A stretch of DNA of 17,670 bases from Clostridiales bacterium (GTDB lineage: Bacteria; Bacillota; Clostridia; Oscillospirales; Ruminococcaceae): NCBI GenBank assembly GCA_012523875.1, contig JAAYSW010000068.1:1-17670 (forward strand). The letters are read 5' to 3'. The notes beneath the pieces were generated by a model that saw only the letters and a list, made by a program, of their open reading frames with translations, was not told the origin of the DNA and searched no databases. This document shows positions 5,849-13,171 of the stretch, piece by piece (position 1 is the stretch's first letter; every line of letters starts with the position of its first letter). The position numbers were made by a program, and so were the translations under genes.

Positions 5849-6598
5849 TTACGGTTGTGTTAGTATAACCGCACCGTCTGGTGTAATTGCAATTGTATGC
5901 TCAAAATGTGCAGACAGTGAACCACTTTTTGTTAACACAGTCCATCCGTCCCTAAGAACACTAACATCTTCACCAGTAACATTAATCATAGGTTCTATTG
6001 CAATCGTCATACCTGGCACGAGTCTTGGTCCAAAGCCTGGCTTACCGTAATTAGGTACTTCAGGAGCTTCGTGTAATTCCTTGCCAACCCCGTGTCCACA
6101 ATATTTCTTAACTACTGCATATCCCCTTGAGACACAGTATTCCTCAATTGTATGAGCAATATCTCCAATTCGTGAATCCACCTTCGCTTGTTCAATTCCT
6201 GCATATAAACTAGCTTCCGTCACTTCCAAAAGCCTTTTTGCTTCATCAGAAATCTCTCCAACAGCAAATGTTGCACATGTATCACCATGAAAACCATTAA
6301 TGTATGCACCCACATCAACGCTGACAATATCGCCGTCCATTATTCTTCTTTTAATGTTGGGTATCCCGTGAATAACCTCATTATTTATCGAGATACAAGC
6401 ACTTGCGGGGAAACCACCATATCCTAAAAAAGATGGTTTTGCTCCCTGTCCAACAATATAATCATGAATAATTTTGTCCAGTGCAAAAGTTGTCATTCCA
6501 ATTTTTATGCTTTCACCAGCTAATTTTAAAGCATTAGCTGCTATTTTGCCAGCTAGTCGCATTTTACCTAAATCTGTCTTAGATTTAATATTAATCAT
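5849..6598 (-). CDS. map: Methionine aminopeptidase, type I
   Basis: A 249-residue cytosolic metallopeptidase that removes the initiator Met from nascent proteins. All five metal ligands are visible: Asp95 (SVDVGAY), Asp106 (HGDTCATF), His169 (GHGVGKELHE), Glu202 (AIEPM) and Glu233 (FEHTI). His77 (NNEVIHGIP) is the substrate-binding histidine. There is no N-terminal zinc extension, so it is the short type Ia form. ATG 6598 was chosen as the family start (MINIKSKTDLGKMR). It overlaps the last 8 nt of adk, and its weak GGTG binding site lies within adk, which suggests translational coupling. A longer frame through adk was rejected. Confidence 0.97.
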   Translation of the reverse strand: MINIKSKTDLGKMRLAGKIAANALKLAGESIKIGMTTFALDKIIHDYIVGQGAKPSFLGYGGFPASACISINNEVIHGIPNIKRRIMDGDIVSVDVGAYINGFHGDTCATFAVGEISDEAKRLLEVTEASLYAGIEQAKVDSRIGDIAHTIEEYCVSRGYAVVKKYCGHGVGKELHEAPEVPNYGKPGFGPRLVPGMTIAIEPMINVTGEDVSVLRDGWTVLTKSGSLSAHFEHTIAITPDGAVILTQP

Positions 6599-7235
6599 TT
6601 GCACCAACACCCAAAACTTTAAGTGTAGCCTTTGAAGTATCAGCCAATTCTTCTTGACCAATTACTGTTTCTAGCTTTCCTTGCTTAGCATAATATTCCT
6701 TCAAAGGTGCTGTTTGAGAATGATAAACTTTTAATCTTTCCAAAACAGTTTCAGGCTGGTCGTCCTTTCTAATTATCGTATTCCCGCTACATTTATCACA
6801 TTTATCGCCAGCCTTTGAAGGCTTATACTCAATATGATATGAAGCACCACAGCTCTCACAAACTCTTCTTCCTGAAAGTCTTTTTTGAATAGTTTCATCC
6901 TCAACAAAAATTTCTATAACCTTGTCAATTTTTACTCCCATTGCGTCAAGTGCTTCAGCTTGAATAACTGTTCTAGGAAAACCATCTAAGATATAACCAT
7001 TTTTACAATCATCATCAGCGATTCTATCCTTTAAAATCCCTATAACAACATCATCTGAAACCAATGCTCCGCTTTCCATTGCGTCCTTTGCCTTCAGACC
7101 ATATTCTGTGCCATTTTTAACAGCTTCACGAAGAATATTTCCTGTCGAGATTTGTGGGATATTTAATGCTTCTGATATAACTTCAGCCTGAGTTCCCTTC
7201 CCTGCACCTGGTGCTCCCAATAAGATAAGATTCAT
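6591..7235 (-). CDS. adk: Adenylate kinase, zinc-lid type
   Basis: A 214-residue enzyme interconverting ATP + AMP and 2 ADP. The P-loop GAPGAGKGT is at residues 7-15, the AMP-binding segment has STGNILR and DGFPRT (84-89), and the lid carries a zinc site of four Cys: CESC (126, 129) and CDKC (146, 149). B. subtilis has Asp at the fourth position. RKDDQPETVLERL follows the lid. ATG 7235 was chosen over the TTG three codons upstream because the AGGAGG at that TTG is only 1 nt away. It lies 23 nt after secY, the standard secY-adk-map arrangement. Confidence 0.98.
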   Translation of the reverse strand: MNLILLGAPGAGKGTQAEVISEALNIPQISTGNILREAVKNGTEYGLKAKDAMESGALVSDDVVIGILKDRIADDDCKNGYILDGFPRTVIQAEALDAMGVKIDKVIEIFVEDETIQKRLSGRRVCESCGASYHIEYKPSKAGDKCDKCSGNTIIRKDDQPETVLERLKVYHSQTAPLKEYYAKQGKLETVIGQEELADTSKATLKVLGVGAND

Positions 7236-7258
7236 TAACTTCAAGCCTCCTGTTTATT

Positions 7259-8578
7259 TTACTCTAAGAAGCCTTTGTGATGACGCATCATCATTTGTGA
7301 CTCCAATGTGCGGACTGTTTCGAGTGCTACGCTAACAACAATTAGTATTGATGTACCACCCAAAGTCAAGCTACTTAATTCTTCAAAAATACTTCCAAAT
7401 ATCATAGGGAATACTGCAATAATTCCAAGGAATATTGCACCAACAATCGTGATTTTATTTAGAACCTTACGGATAAATTCAGAAGTTGGTTTACCTGGTC
7501 TGATACCTGGAATTCCTCCGTTTGATTGACGAAGATTATTAGCAATTTCTACTGGATTATATTGCATTGAAACATAGAAAAAGTTAAATGCAATAATTAA
7601 GATTCCATAGAGAATCATGTAAATTCCATGCCTAGGATTAAAATATTGTAGAAATTTAATATAAATTTTATCCATCGTTCCTGGGTTTACCTCATTAGGT
7701 TGAACAAAGAGGTATAGTGTAGATGGCAGTTGCATAAATGATGATGCAAAGATAATTGGCATAACACCACTCATTGCAACTTTTATTGGTATATGAGTGC
7801 TCTGTCCACCATATTGTTTTCTTCCAACAACACGCTTTGCATACTGGATAGGAATCCTACGCTCAGCATTATTCATAAGAACAATAAACGCAATCATAGC
7901 CAAGAAAATCGCAGCTACCAATGGGATAATAAAGAAATATTTTGATGGATCATTTTTAGCTTGTGCAGCCAAAACTTTGAGGGTTTCTGGGAACCTTGCA
8001 ATAATACCTGCAAAAAGAATCATCGAAATACCGTTTCCTACACCATTTTCATTAATTCGATTACCTAACCATACTATCAGTGATGAACCTGCAACAAAGC
8101 AGAATATAATTACTACTGCTGCAAATACGCCCTCAGTTCCTTGAGTATATCTAACTGCACCCATTGAATTTTTTAACATGAAATAGTAACCAGTTGACAT
8201 CACAAAACCTAAGGCTACGGCTAGTATTGAAGTAATCTGATTGATTTTTTTCCTACCCTCTTCACCCTCCTGCGAAAGTCTCTCTAACGGGGGCAAAGCA
8301 TAGGATAGAAGTTGCATAATAATTGATGCATTAATAAATGGTTGTACTGACATTGAAAATATTGCAGCCTTTGATAAGTTACCACCACTTAGTAGGTTTA
8401 GATATTCCAAAATACTACCAGTTGAGTTAGTTCCCATCCACTCTCTTATTACATCAGCATCAAGGAATGGCACTGCAATCGCACTACCTATGCGGAAAAC
8501 GACAATGATGAATAATGTGTATATGAGCTTCTTACGAATATCTGGAATCCTCCAGGCATTTTTCATCGTCTTAAACAC
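7259..8578 (-). CDS. secY: Preprotein translocase channel subunit SecY, GTG start
   Basis: A 439-residue inner-membrane protein forming the Sec protein-conducting channel with SecE and SecG, and accepting substrates from SecA and the ribosome. It shows about ten hydrophobic segments from LIYTLFIIVVFRIG (about 18-31) to the C-terminal GGTSILIVVSVALETV. Conserved cytosolic loops include the RRIPIQYAKR(V)VGRKQYGG region and IPGIRPGKPTSEF. The start is GTG 8578: GAGGTGA is 6 nt upstream and the resulting MFKTMKNAWRIPDIRKKL matches the family N-terminus. The ATG four codons later is too far from that site. The binding site is encoded in the last codons of rplO, one base away, so the two genes are probably translationally coupled. 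Confidence 0.98.
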   Translation of the reverse strand: MFKTMKNAWRIPDIRKKLIYTLFIIVVFRIGSAIAVPFLDADVIREWMGTNSTGSILEYLNLLSGGNLSKAAIFSMSVQPFINASIIMQLLSYALPPLERLSQEGEEGRKKINQITSILAVALGFVMSTGYYFMLKNSMGAVRYTQGTEGVFAAVVIIFCFVAGSSLIVWLGNRINENGVGNGISMILFAGIIARFPETLKVLAAQAKNDPSKYFFIIPLVAAIFLAMIAFIVLMNNAERRIPIQYAKRVVGRKQYGGQSTHIPIKVAMSGVMPIIFASSFMQLPSTLYLFVQPNEVNPGTMDKIYIKFLQYFNPRHGIYMILYGILIIAFNFFYVSMQYNPVEIANNLRQSNGGIPGIRPGKPTSEFIRKVLNKITIVGAIFLGIIAVFPMIFGSIFEELSSLTLGGTSILIVVSVALETVRTLESQMMMRHHKGFLE

Positions 8579-8579
8579 A

Positions 8580-9023
8580 TTAAATCACCTCAGCCTTCCC
8601 GCCTGCCTTCTCAATTTTTTCTTTTGCTGATTGAGAAAATGCAGCAGCTTTTACAGTCAATTTTGATGTTAACTCTCCATTGCCAAGAATCTTAACACCA
8701 TCTTCAACCTTCCTTATAACCCCTGCTGCTAATAAAAGTTCTGCATCAACAACTGTGTCATCCTTGAATTTGTTCAAGCTAGAAAGATTAACTTCTGCAT
8801 AATTTGTTGCAAAAACCTTATTATTAAAACCTCTTTTAGGTATACGTCTTGCTAAAGGCATCTGTCCACCCTCAAAGCCGATTCTTACACCGCCTCCTGA
8901 ACGAGCGTTCTGACCCTTATGCCCTCTACCTGCTGTTTTTCCATGGCCGGAACCATGTCCTCTACCTACACGTTTTATATCTTTGTTTGAACCTGGATTA
9001 GGGGATAATTCGTGTAATTTCAT
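8580..9023 (-). CDS. rplO: 50S ribosomal protein L15 (uL15)
   Basis: A 147-residue late-assembly protein of the large subunit. The long Gly/Arg-rich N-terminal extension (GRGHGSGHGKTAGRGHKGQ and the GGGVRIGFEGGQMPL block) reaches into 23S rRNA, and PKRGFNNKVF and VKILGNGELTSKLTV follow. ATG 9023 has AAGGAGGTG 6 nt upstream; a GTG three codons earlier belongs to that site. Its final codons GAG GTG supply the secY Shine-Dalgarno sequence. Confidence 0.97.
   Translation of the reverse strand: MKLHELSPNPGSNKDIKRVGRGHGSGHGKTAGRGHKGQNARSGGGVRIGFEGGQMPLARRIPKRGFNNKVFATNYAEVNLSSLNKFKDDTVVDAELLLAAGVIRKVEDGVKILGNGELTSKLTVKAAAFSQSAKEKIEKAGGKAEVI
8585..8591 (-). promoter_or_regulatory. secY ribosome binding site inside rplO
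   Basis: GAGGTGA on the minus strand (8591-8585) lies 6 nt before the secY GTG and within the last three codons of rplO. It decides the GTG start and couples SecY synthesis to translation of L15. Confidence 0.75.
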
Positions 9024-9041
9024 CGTGTGCACCTCCTTGCT

Positions 9042-9218
9042 TTATGCGTCTTGTACCTCCACGAGGTGGATTATTTTATTAATTTTGCCATTAGTCTGCC
9101 CATTATCAGGTTGTGTTACAACCTCTCCAATTTTTTTAAGTCCAAGAGAATGTGCAGTAGCAATTTGGTCTTTCTTACATCCGATAAGGCTTTTAACAAG
9201 CTTAATCTGCTTTGCCAT
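9042..9218 (-). CDS. rpmD: 50S ribosomal protein L30 (uL30)
   Basis: A 58-residue protein of the large subunit. KQIKLVKSLIGCKKDQIATAH and the following SLGLKKIGEVV match the compact bacterial L30. ATG 9218 lies 5 nt after AAGGAGTGA; the in-frame GTG three codons upstream is part of that site. It falls between rpsE (12 nt) and rplO (18 nt), as in other spc operons. Confidence 0.97.
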   Translation of the reverse strand: MAKQIKLVKSLIGCKKDQIATAHSLGLKKIGEVVTQPDNGQTNGKINKIIHLVEVQDA

Positions 9219-9230
9219 GTCATTCACTCC

Positions 9231-9731
9231 TTAACCTAAAATTTCTTTAATAGATTTTCCTCTTTTTTCAGCTACTTCTTTTGCAGAAGTACATTCTTGT
9301 AATCCTTGAATTGTTGCACGCACAACATTGCATGGATTATTAGATCTTAATGACTTTGTTCTGATGTCCTTAATCCCAGCTATTTCCACAACTGCACGAA
9401 CAGGACCACCAGCAATAACTCCAGTACCGGGTGCTGCAGGCCTCATTAAGACTCTACCTGCACCAAATTTACCAATTATCTCATGAGGAATTGTTGTGCC
9501 TCTTAGAGAAATCTTAACAAGATTTTTCTTTGCATCTTCAATTCCTTTACGAATTGCATCTGGCACTTCTCCTGATTTACCCAATCCAAAGCCAACAATT
9601 CCATTACCATCGCCAACAACTACTAGTGCAGAAAACTTTATAATACGTCCGCCCTTAACTGTCTTAGCAACACGGTTAATGGATACTACTCTTTCTTCAA
9701 GTTCGAGTGTTGAAGCATCTATATTAGCCAA
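9231..9731 (-). CDS. rpsE: 30S ribosomal protein S5 (uS5), TTG start
   Basis: A 166-residue protein of the 30S body, involved in decoding fidelity and helicase activity at the mRNA entry. The loop AKTVKGGRIIKFSALVVVG corresponds to the region where spectinomycin-resistance changes occur in other bacteria; it looks wild type. The double-stranded RNA-binding-like N-domain is followed by the C-domain with RPAAPGTGVIAGGPVRAV. The start is TTG 9731, with AAAGGAGGG (9748-9740) 8 nt upstream. An ATG at 9738 is out of frame and closes after four codons, so TTG is the only sensible choice. Confidence 0.97.
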   Translation of the reverse strand: MANIDASTLELEERVVSINRVAKTVKGGRIIKFSALVVVGDGNGIVGFGLGKSGEVPDAIRKGIEDAKKNLVKISLRGTTIPHEIIGKFGAGRVLMRPAAPGTGVIAGGPVRAVVEIAGIKDIRTKSLRSNNPCNVVRATIQGLQECTSAKEVAEKRGKSIKEILG

Positions 9732-9739
9732 AGTGCATA

Positions 9740-9748
9740 CCCTCCTTT
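9740..9748 (-). promoter_or_regulatory. Ribosome binding site fixing the rpsE TTG start
   Basis: AAAGGAGGG on the minus strand (9748-9740), 8 nt before TTG 9731-9729. An out-of-frame ATG lies only 1 nt after it at 9738 and is too close to be used efficiently. Confidence 0.75.
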
Positions 9749-9749
9749 T

Positions 9750-10109
9750 TTAGAACTTTAGTCCGTTTTCACGAGCCCCTTCAGCGAGCTCCTTTATACG
9801 TCCGTGATAAAGGAAACCACCTCTGTCAAATACAACATTAGTTATTCCTTTTTCAAGTGCATTCTTAGCGATTGCTGCGCCGACCTTCCTTGCACCTGTG
9901 ATATTCCCGCCATCATCCCCAAAATCCTTTTGGAGACTAGAAGCGGATGCAAGAGTAACGCCATTTACGTCGTCAATGATTTGTGCATAAATATGCTTTG
10001 AAGAACGAAATACATTTAGACGTGGACACTCAGGAGTGCCTGATATTTTAGCACGAACTCTCGCATGCCTTTTTTGCCTGGCTTTATTACTGTCAGCCTT
10101 TTTTATCAT
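9750..10109 (-). CDS. rplR: 50S ribosomal protein L18 (uL18)
   Basis: A 119-residue protein that binds 5S rRNA together with L5 and forms part of the central protuberance. The basic N-terminus (KARQKRHARVRAKISGT), PRLNVFRSSKHIYAQIIDD and the C-terminal FDRGGFLYHGRIKELAEGAR are diagnostic. ATG 10109 is preceded by AAAGGAGTG. It is 18 nt from both neighbours, rplF and rpsE. Confidence 0.98.
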   Translation of the reverse strand: MIKKADSNKARQKRHARVRAKISGTPECPRLNVFRSSKHIYAQIIDDVNGVTLASASSLQKDFGDDGGNITGARKVGAAIAKNALEKGITNVVFDRGGFLYHGRIKELAEGARENGLKF

Positions 10110-10127
10110 TGCGTTTCACTCCTTTAT

Positions 10128-10673
10128 TTAGTTACTACCCTTACCCGCTTTTCCTTCTTTGCGGATTATATATTCGCCAACGTATCTAATTCCTTTACCT
10201 TTATAAGGTTCTGGTGGACGAGTTCTGCGTATTTCAGCAGCAATTTGCCCAACAGCCTGTTTATCAATACCGCTAACTATGATTTTTGTTGGTTGTGGCA
10301 CATCAATTGTAACGCCATCTCTTTCCTCGATTATTACTTGATGTGAGAAACCAATATTTAAAACAAGTTTATTCCCTTGTTTTGCAGCACGATATCCAAC
10401 GCCCTCAATTTCTAAATTCTTTGTATATCCAGAAACAACGCCTTCAACCATGTTTGCAATTAAAGATCTTGTAAGACCATGCATTTCTCTATGCATTTTC
10501 TTGTCTGAAGGACGAGTAACTGTGATTTGTCCATCAGCAATTTCTATTTTCATTTCATTTGAATATTGTTTAACCAATTCGCCCTTAGGACCCTTTACGG
10601 TTATCATGTTGTTTTCATTCTTAACATCTACACCAGCTGGGACACTAATCGGGGATTTACCTATTCTTGACAT
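10128..10673 (-). CDS. rplF: 50S ribosomal protein L6 (uL6)
   Basis: A 181-residue protein near the factor-binding site of the large subunit. It has the duplicated fold of L6, beginning SRIGKSPISVPAGV and with VKGPKGELVKQYS in the first half. The C-terminal half carries the signature RRTRPPEPYKGKGIRYVGE. ATG 10673 has AGGAGG upstream. It lies 13 nt after rpsH. Confidence 0.98.
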   Translation of the reverse strand: MSRIGKSPISVPAGVDVKNENNMITVKGPKGELVKQYSNEMKIEIADGQITVTRPSDKKMHREMHGLTRSLIANMVEGVVSGYTKNLEIEGVGYRAAKQGNKLVLNIGFSHQVIIEERDGVTIDVPQPTKIIVSGIDKQAVGQIAAEIRRTRPPEPYKGKGIRYVGEYIIRKEGKAGKGSN

Positions 10674-10686
10674 CTTCGTGTCCTCC

Positions 10687-11085
10687 TTACCAAATAAATG
10701 CTAAAACTTCTCCGCCTACGTTAAGTTCACGAGCCTTCTTATCAGTCATAACTCCCTTTGAGGTGGAAACAACTGCAATACCAAGCCCTCTTCTTACCTT
10801 TGGCATATCCATACAGCTTGAATATATGCGTAACCCTGGTTTTGATACCCTACGTAAACCTGTTATAACCGGTGTTTTATTATCACCATACTTTAAAGTA
10901 ATCCTGATTATACCCTGCTTACCATCCTCAATTACCTGATAGCCTTTTACATATCCTTCGTCAACAAGGATTTGTGTTATAGCCTTCTTAATATTGGAAG
11001 CGGGAACGTCAACCGTGGCGTGCTTTGCTGTATTTGCATTACGAATTCTAGTCAGAATATCTGCTATTGTATCTGTAATCTGCAT
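10687..11085 (-). CDS. rpsH: 30S ribosomal protein S8 (uS8)
   Basis: A 132-residue primary 16S rRNA-binding protein. The N-terminus (DTIADILTRIRNANTAKH) and the C-terminal GLGIAVVSTSKGVMTDKKAR are the family signatures. In E. coli S8 represses its operon by binding near the start of rplE; I did not find an obvious copy of that target in the 12-nt rplX-rplE gap here. ATG 11085 follows AGGAGGTCAT. Confidence 0.98.
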   Translation of the reverse strand: MQITDTIADILTRIRNANTAKHATVDVPASNIKKAITQILVDEGYVKGYQVIEDGKQGIIRITLKYGDNKTPVITGLRRVSKPGLRIYSSCMDMPKVRRGLGIAVVSTSKGVMTDKKARELNVGGEVLAFIW

Positions 11086-11116
11086 GCCGAATGACCTCCT
11101 TTTGTAACTTACTTAA

Positions 11117-11302
11117 TTACCAGCTAGCTTTTCTAACTCCTGGAATCTGACCATCATGTGCTAATTCTCTAAAGCAAATACGACATATGCCATATTTTCT
11201 TAGATACGCATGAGGTCTTCCACATATTTTGCATCTATTGTATGCTCTTGTGGAAAATTTGGGAGTTGCTTGCTGTTTTAATACTTTTGCCTTTTTTGCC
11301 AT
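11117..11302 (-). CDS. rpsZ: 30S ribosomal protein S14 type Z (uS14), zinc-binding
   Basis: A 61-residue short S14 of the 30S head. Two CxxC pairs, CKIC at 24-27 and CRIC at 40-43, bind zinc. The short length and zinc site mark the type Z form typical of Firmicutes, as against the longer zinc-free form (rpsN). ATG 11302 is preceded by GGAGG. It lies between rplE and rpsH, the standard place. Confidence 0.98.
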   Translation of the reverse strand: MAKKAKVLKQQATPKFSTRAYNRCKICGRPHAYLRKYGICRICFRELAHDGQIPGVRKASW

Positions 11303-11319
11303 TGCTTTATCCTCCCTAA

Positions 11320-11859
11320 CTACTTAGCAAATGGAGCGCCTAGTAATGCTAGTAACTCTTTTGCTTCCTCATCGGTATTTGCGGTTGTGATAAAGTTAAT
11401 ATCCATACCCCTTACTTTATCAATTTTGTCATACTCTATTTCAGGAAAAATTAATTGTTCCTTTATACCTGTTGAATAATTTCCTCTACCATCAAATGAA
11501 TTTGGGTTTATGCCTCTAAAATCTCGTACTCGTGGAAAAGCGACATTAAAAAGCTTGTCAACAAATTCATACATCTTTTCGCTTCTCAAGGTAACCTTAA
11601 CACCAATTGGCATCCCCTCACGCAATTTAAAGTTAGCAACTGACTTCTTAGCCCTGCAAACAACAGGTTTTTGTCCGGTTATAATTGCAATATCATTAAT
11701 AATTGCATCTATAATTTTTGTATTTTCCTTAGCTTCACCTGCACCAACGTTTATAACTACTTTGTGAAGTTTTGGAACTTCCATTATACTCTTATAGCCG
11801 AACTTCTTCATCATAGCAGGAGCTACATTGCTAACAAAATGTTCCTTTAATCTAGCCAT
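11320..11859 (-). CDS. rplE: 50S ribosomal protein L5 (uL5)
   Basis: A 179-residue protein that binds 5S rRNA and contacts P-site tRNA and S13. NVGAGEAKENTK, the TGQKPVVCRAKKSVANFKLR block, LPRVRDFRG-like FPRVRDFRGINPNSFDGRG and the C-terminal TTANTDEEAKELLALLG identify it. ATG 11859 has AAAGGAGAA upstream. It is 12 nt after rplX. Confidence 0.98.
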   Translation of the reverse strand: MARLKEHFVSNVAPAMMKKFGYKSIMEVPKLHKVVINVGAGEAKENTKIIDAIINDIAIITGQKPVVCRAKKSVANFKLREGMPIGVKVTLRSEKMYEFVDKLFNVAFPRVRDFRGINPNSFDGRGNYSTGIKEQLIFPEIEYDKIDKVRGMDINFITTANTDEEAKELLALLGAPFAK

Positions 11860-11871
11860 GTTTTTTCTCCT

Positions 11872-12216
11872 TTACTTAAATGATTCTCCGCATTTTTTAC
11901 AAACACGTTTTTTCGTTCCGTCAGCTTCAATTACACGACCGACTCTTGTTGGTTTATCACATTTAGGGCAAACTAGTTGCACCTTTGATGAATAAATCGG
12001 AGCTTCTGCCATGACAATTCCACCAACCTGACCCATAGTACTTGGCTTCATGTGCTTTGTTACAAGGTTAATTCCCTCAACGATAACTTTATCTTCCTTC
12101 GGGCTTACCTCAAGCACTTTTCCTGTTCTTCTAGAACCGGTTTTAGTGTATTTATCCTCATATCTTCCTTTGAGCAATACAACAGTGTCACCGGTTTTTA
12201 CATGAACCTTTCTCAT
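11872..12216 (-). CDS. rplX: 50S ribosomal protein L24 (uL24), with loop insertion and zinc ribbon
   Basis: A 114-residue assembly-initiator protein of the large subunit, located at the tunnel exit. A KOW fold starts at residue 5 (HVKTGDTVVLL), and GKVLEVSPKEDKVIVEGIN plus TKHMKP are diagnostic. Two features stand out. The first loop (about residues 17-31, with YEDKYTKTGSRR) is about eight residues longer than the usual SGKDKGK-type turn. The C-terminus carries four Cys as CPKC (83, 86) and CKKC (106, 109), a probable zinc ribbon that some L24 proteins such as that of B. subtilis lack. ATG 12216 has GGAGGTG upstream. Confidence 0.96.
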   Translation of the reverse strand: MRKVHVKTGDTVVLLKGRYEDKYTKTGSRRTGKVLEVSPKEDKVIVEGINLVTKHMKPSTMGQVGGIVMAEAPIYSSKVQLVCPKCDKPTRVGRVIEADGTKKRVCKKCGESFK

Positions 12217-12231
12217 CTATGACACCTCCAC

Positions 12232-12600
12232 TTATAGAACTTCAGGAGCAAGGCTTAATATTTTCATATATTCCTTATCACGAAGTTCCCTTGCTACTGG
12301 TCCAAAAATACGAGTTCCTCTCGGATTTTTATCTTCTTTTATAATTACTGCTGCGTTCTCGTCAAATCTTATATAGGTTCCATCTTCTCTTCTTAAGCCT
12401 TTTACTGAACGAACAATAACTGCTCTAATTACTTCACCCTTTTTAACAACGCCGCCGGGTGTTGCCTTCTTTACGGAAGCTACAATTACATCCCCGACAT
12501 TTGCATATCTTCTGCGGGTTCCGCCCAAAACTCTGATGCACATTATTTCTTTTGCTCCAGTGTTGTCTGCTACTTTTAGATGACTTTGCATCTGTACCAC
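12232..12600 (-). CDS. rplN: 50S ribosomal protein L14 (uL14), GTG start
   Basis: A 122-residue beta-barrel protein at the subunit interface, the site later bound by silencing factor RsfS in many bacteria. HLKVADNTGAKEIMCIRVLGG and the C-terminal RIFGPVARELRDKEYMKI are diagnostic. The start is GTG 12600, with AAAGGAGGAA ending 8 nt upstream. An ATG three codons later is too far away, and MVQMQS matches the family N-terminus (MIQQQS). It is preceded by an 88-nt gap, the longest in the S10-spc part except rpsJ-rplC. Confidence 0.97.
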   Translation of the reverse strand: MVQMQSHLKVADNTGAKEIMCIRVLGGTRRRYANVGDVIVASVKKATPGGVVKKGEVIRAVIVRSVKGLRREDGTYIRFDENAAVIIKEDKNPRGTRIFGPVARELRDKEYMKILSLAPEVL

Positions 12601-12623
12601 AGCGAGTTCCTCCTTTCGAAGCT

Positions 12624-12652
12624 AGAAACTTATGCTTTATTGCATAATTTCT
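12624..12652 (-). repeat. Hairpin upstream of rplN
   Basis: AGAAACTTATGC (12624-12635) and GCATAATTTCT (12642-12652) are complementary apart from one bulged base, giving an 11-bp stem with a 6-nt loop. It lies 7 nt upstream of the rplN ribosome binding site in the rpsQ-rplN gap. No U tract follows it on the minus strand. A role in leader structure or processing is possible. Confidence 0.5.
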
Positions 12653-12655
12653 CAC

Positions 12656-12683
12656 ACTATAATAAATTCTTAATTTAAGTTAA
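12656..12683 (-). promoter_or_regulatory. Possible internal promoter at the S10/spc boundary
   Basis: On the minus strand TTAACT (12683-12678) and TATAGT (12661-12656) are 16 nt apart. They match the sigma-A consensus at 4/6 and 5/6. The site lies between rpsQ and rplN, where E. coli separates its S10 and spc operons. AT-rich sequence makes this only a candidate. Confidence 0.35.
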
Positions 12684-12688
12684 ATAGC

Positions 12689-12946
12689 TTACTTAGCTTT
12701 CTGAACAATGTTTGTTACTCTCCATCTCTTGTCTTTTGACAGTGGACGAGTCTCCATTATTTGCACCCTGTCACCAATTCTACACTCATTATTTTCATCA
12801 TGAGCCTTAACCTTAATAGTATGCTTAATAATTTTCTTATATAGTGGGTGTTTAACATTGTCTACAATAGCAACTACTACAGTTTTGTCCATTTTATCGC
12901 TTACTATCATGCCTACCCTTGTTTTTCTAAGGTTTCTCTCAGACAT
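12689..12946 (-). CDS. rpsQ: 30S ribosomal protein S17 (uS17)
   Basis: An 85-residue OB-fold protein and primary 16S rRNA binder of the 30S body. RKTRVGMIVSDKMDKTVVVA, HPLYKKIIKHTIKVKAHDE and the ETRPLSKDKRWRV signature near the C-terminus identify it. ATG 12946 has GGGAGGT upstream, 18 nt after rpmC. It is the last gene of the S10 block. Confidence 0.98.
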   Translation of the reverse strand: MSERNLRKTRVGMIVSDKMDKTVVVAIVDNVKHPLYKKIIKHTIKVKAHDENNECRIGDRVQIMETRPLSKDKRWRVTNIVQKAK

Positions 12947-12964
12947 AAACTAAACCTCCCTTTC

Positions 12965-13171
12965 CTACTGTTGGATACTGGACTTAGTTTGTACTTCTTG
13001 AAGAACTGTTTTGATTCGTGCAATGTCCTTCTTAACATCTCTAAGTCGAGCTGTATTATCAAGCTGATTTACTGTATGTTGGAAGCGGAGATTGAAAAGC
13101 TCCTGCTTTAAGTCAACTAGTCTTTCATTCATCTCTTCTACTGATAAATTTCTAATTTCAGATGCTTTCAT
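12965..13171 (-). CDS. rpmC: 50S ribosomal protein L29 (uL29)
   Basis: A 68-residue two-helix protein near the tunnel exit, part of the docking area for trigger factor and signal recognition particle. LVDLKQELFNLRFQHTVNQL and the following LRDVKKDIARIKTVL are diagnostic. ATG 13171 lies inside rplP: the two overlap by 14 nt, and the Shine-Dalgarno sequence (AAGGAGGGGAG) is made by rplP codons for EGGEQ. Translation is therefore likely coupled to L16. Confidence 0.97.
   Translation of the reverse strand: MKASEIRNLSVEEMNERLVDLKQELFNLRFQHTVNQLDNTARLRDVKKDIARIKTVLQEVQTKSSIQQ

Noticed and set aside
6599..6661. 21-codon N-terminal extension of methionine aminopeptidase into adk
   Set aside because: It would be encoded within adk in another frame and is not found in the family; ATG 6598 gives the normal length.
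7308..8144. Plus-strand open frames opposite secY (7308-7529, 7797-8144)
   Set aside because: Antisense shadows of a conserved membrane protein gene; their composition reflects the complementary codons.
12443..12655. Minus-strand open frame overlapping the start of rplN in another frame
   Set aside because: It overlaps the conserved L14 coding sequence and reads through the rplN binding site; there is no independent evidence for it.
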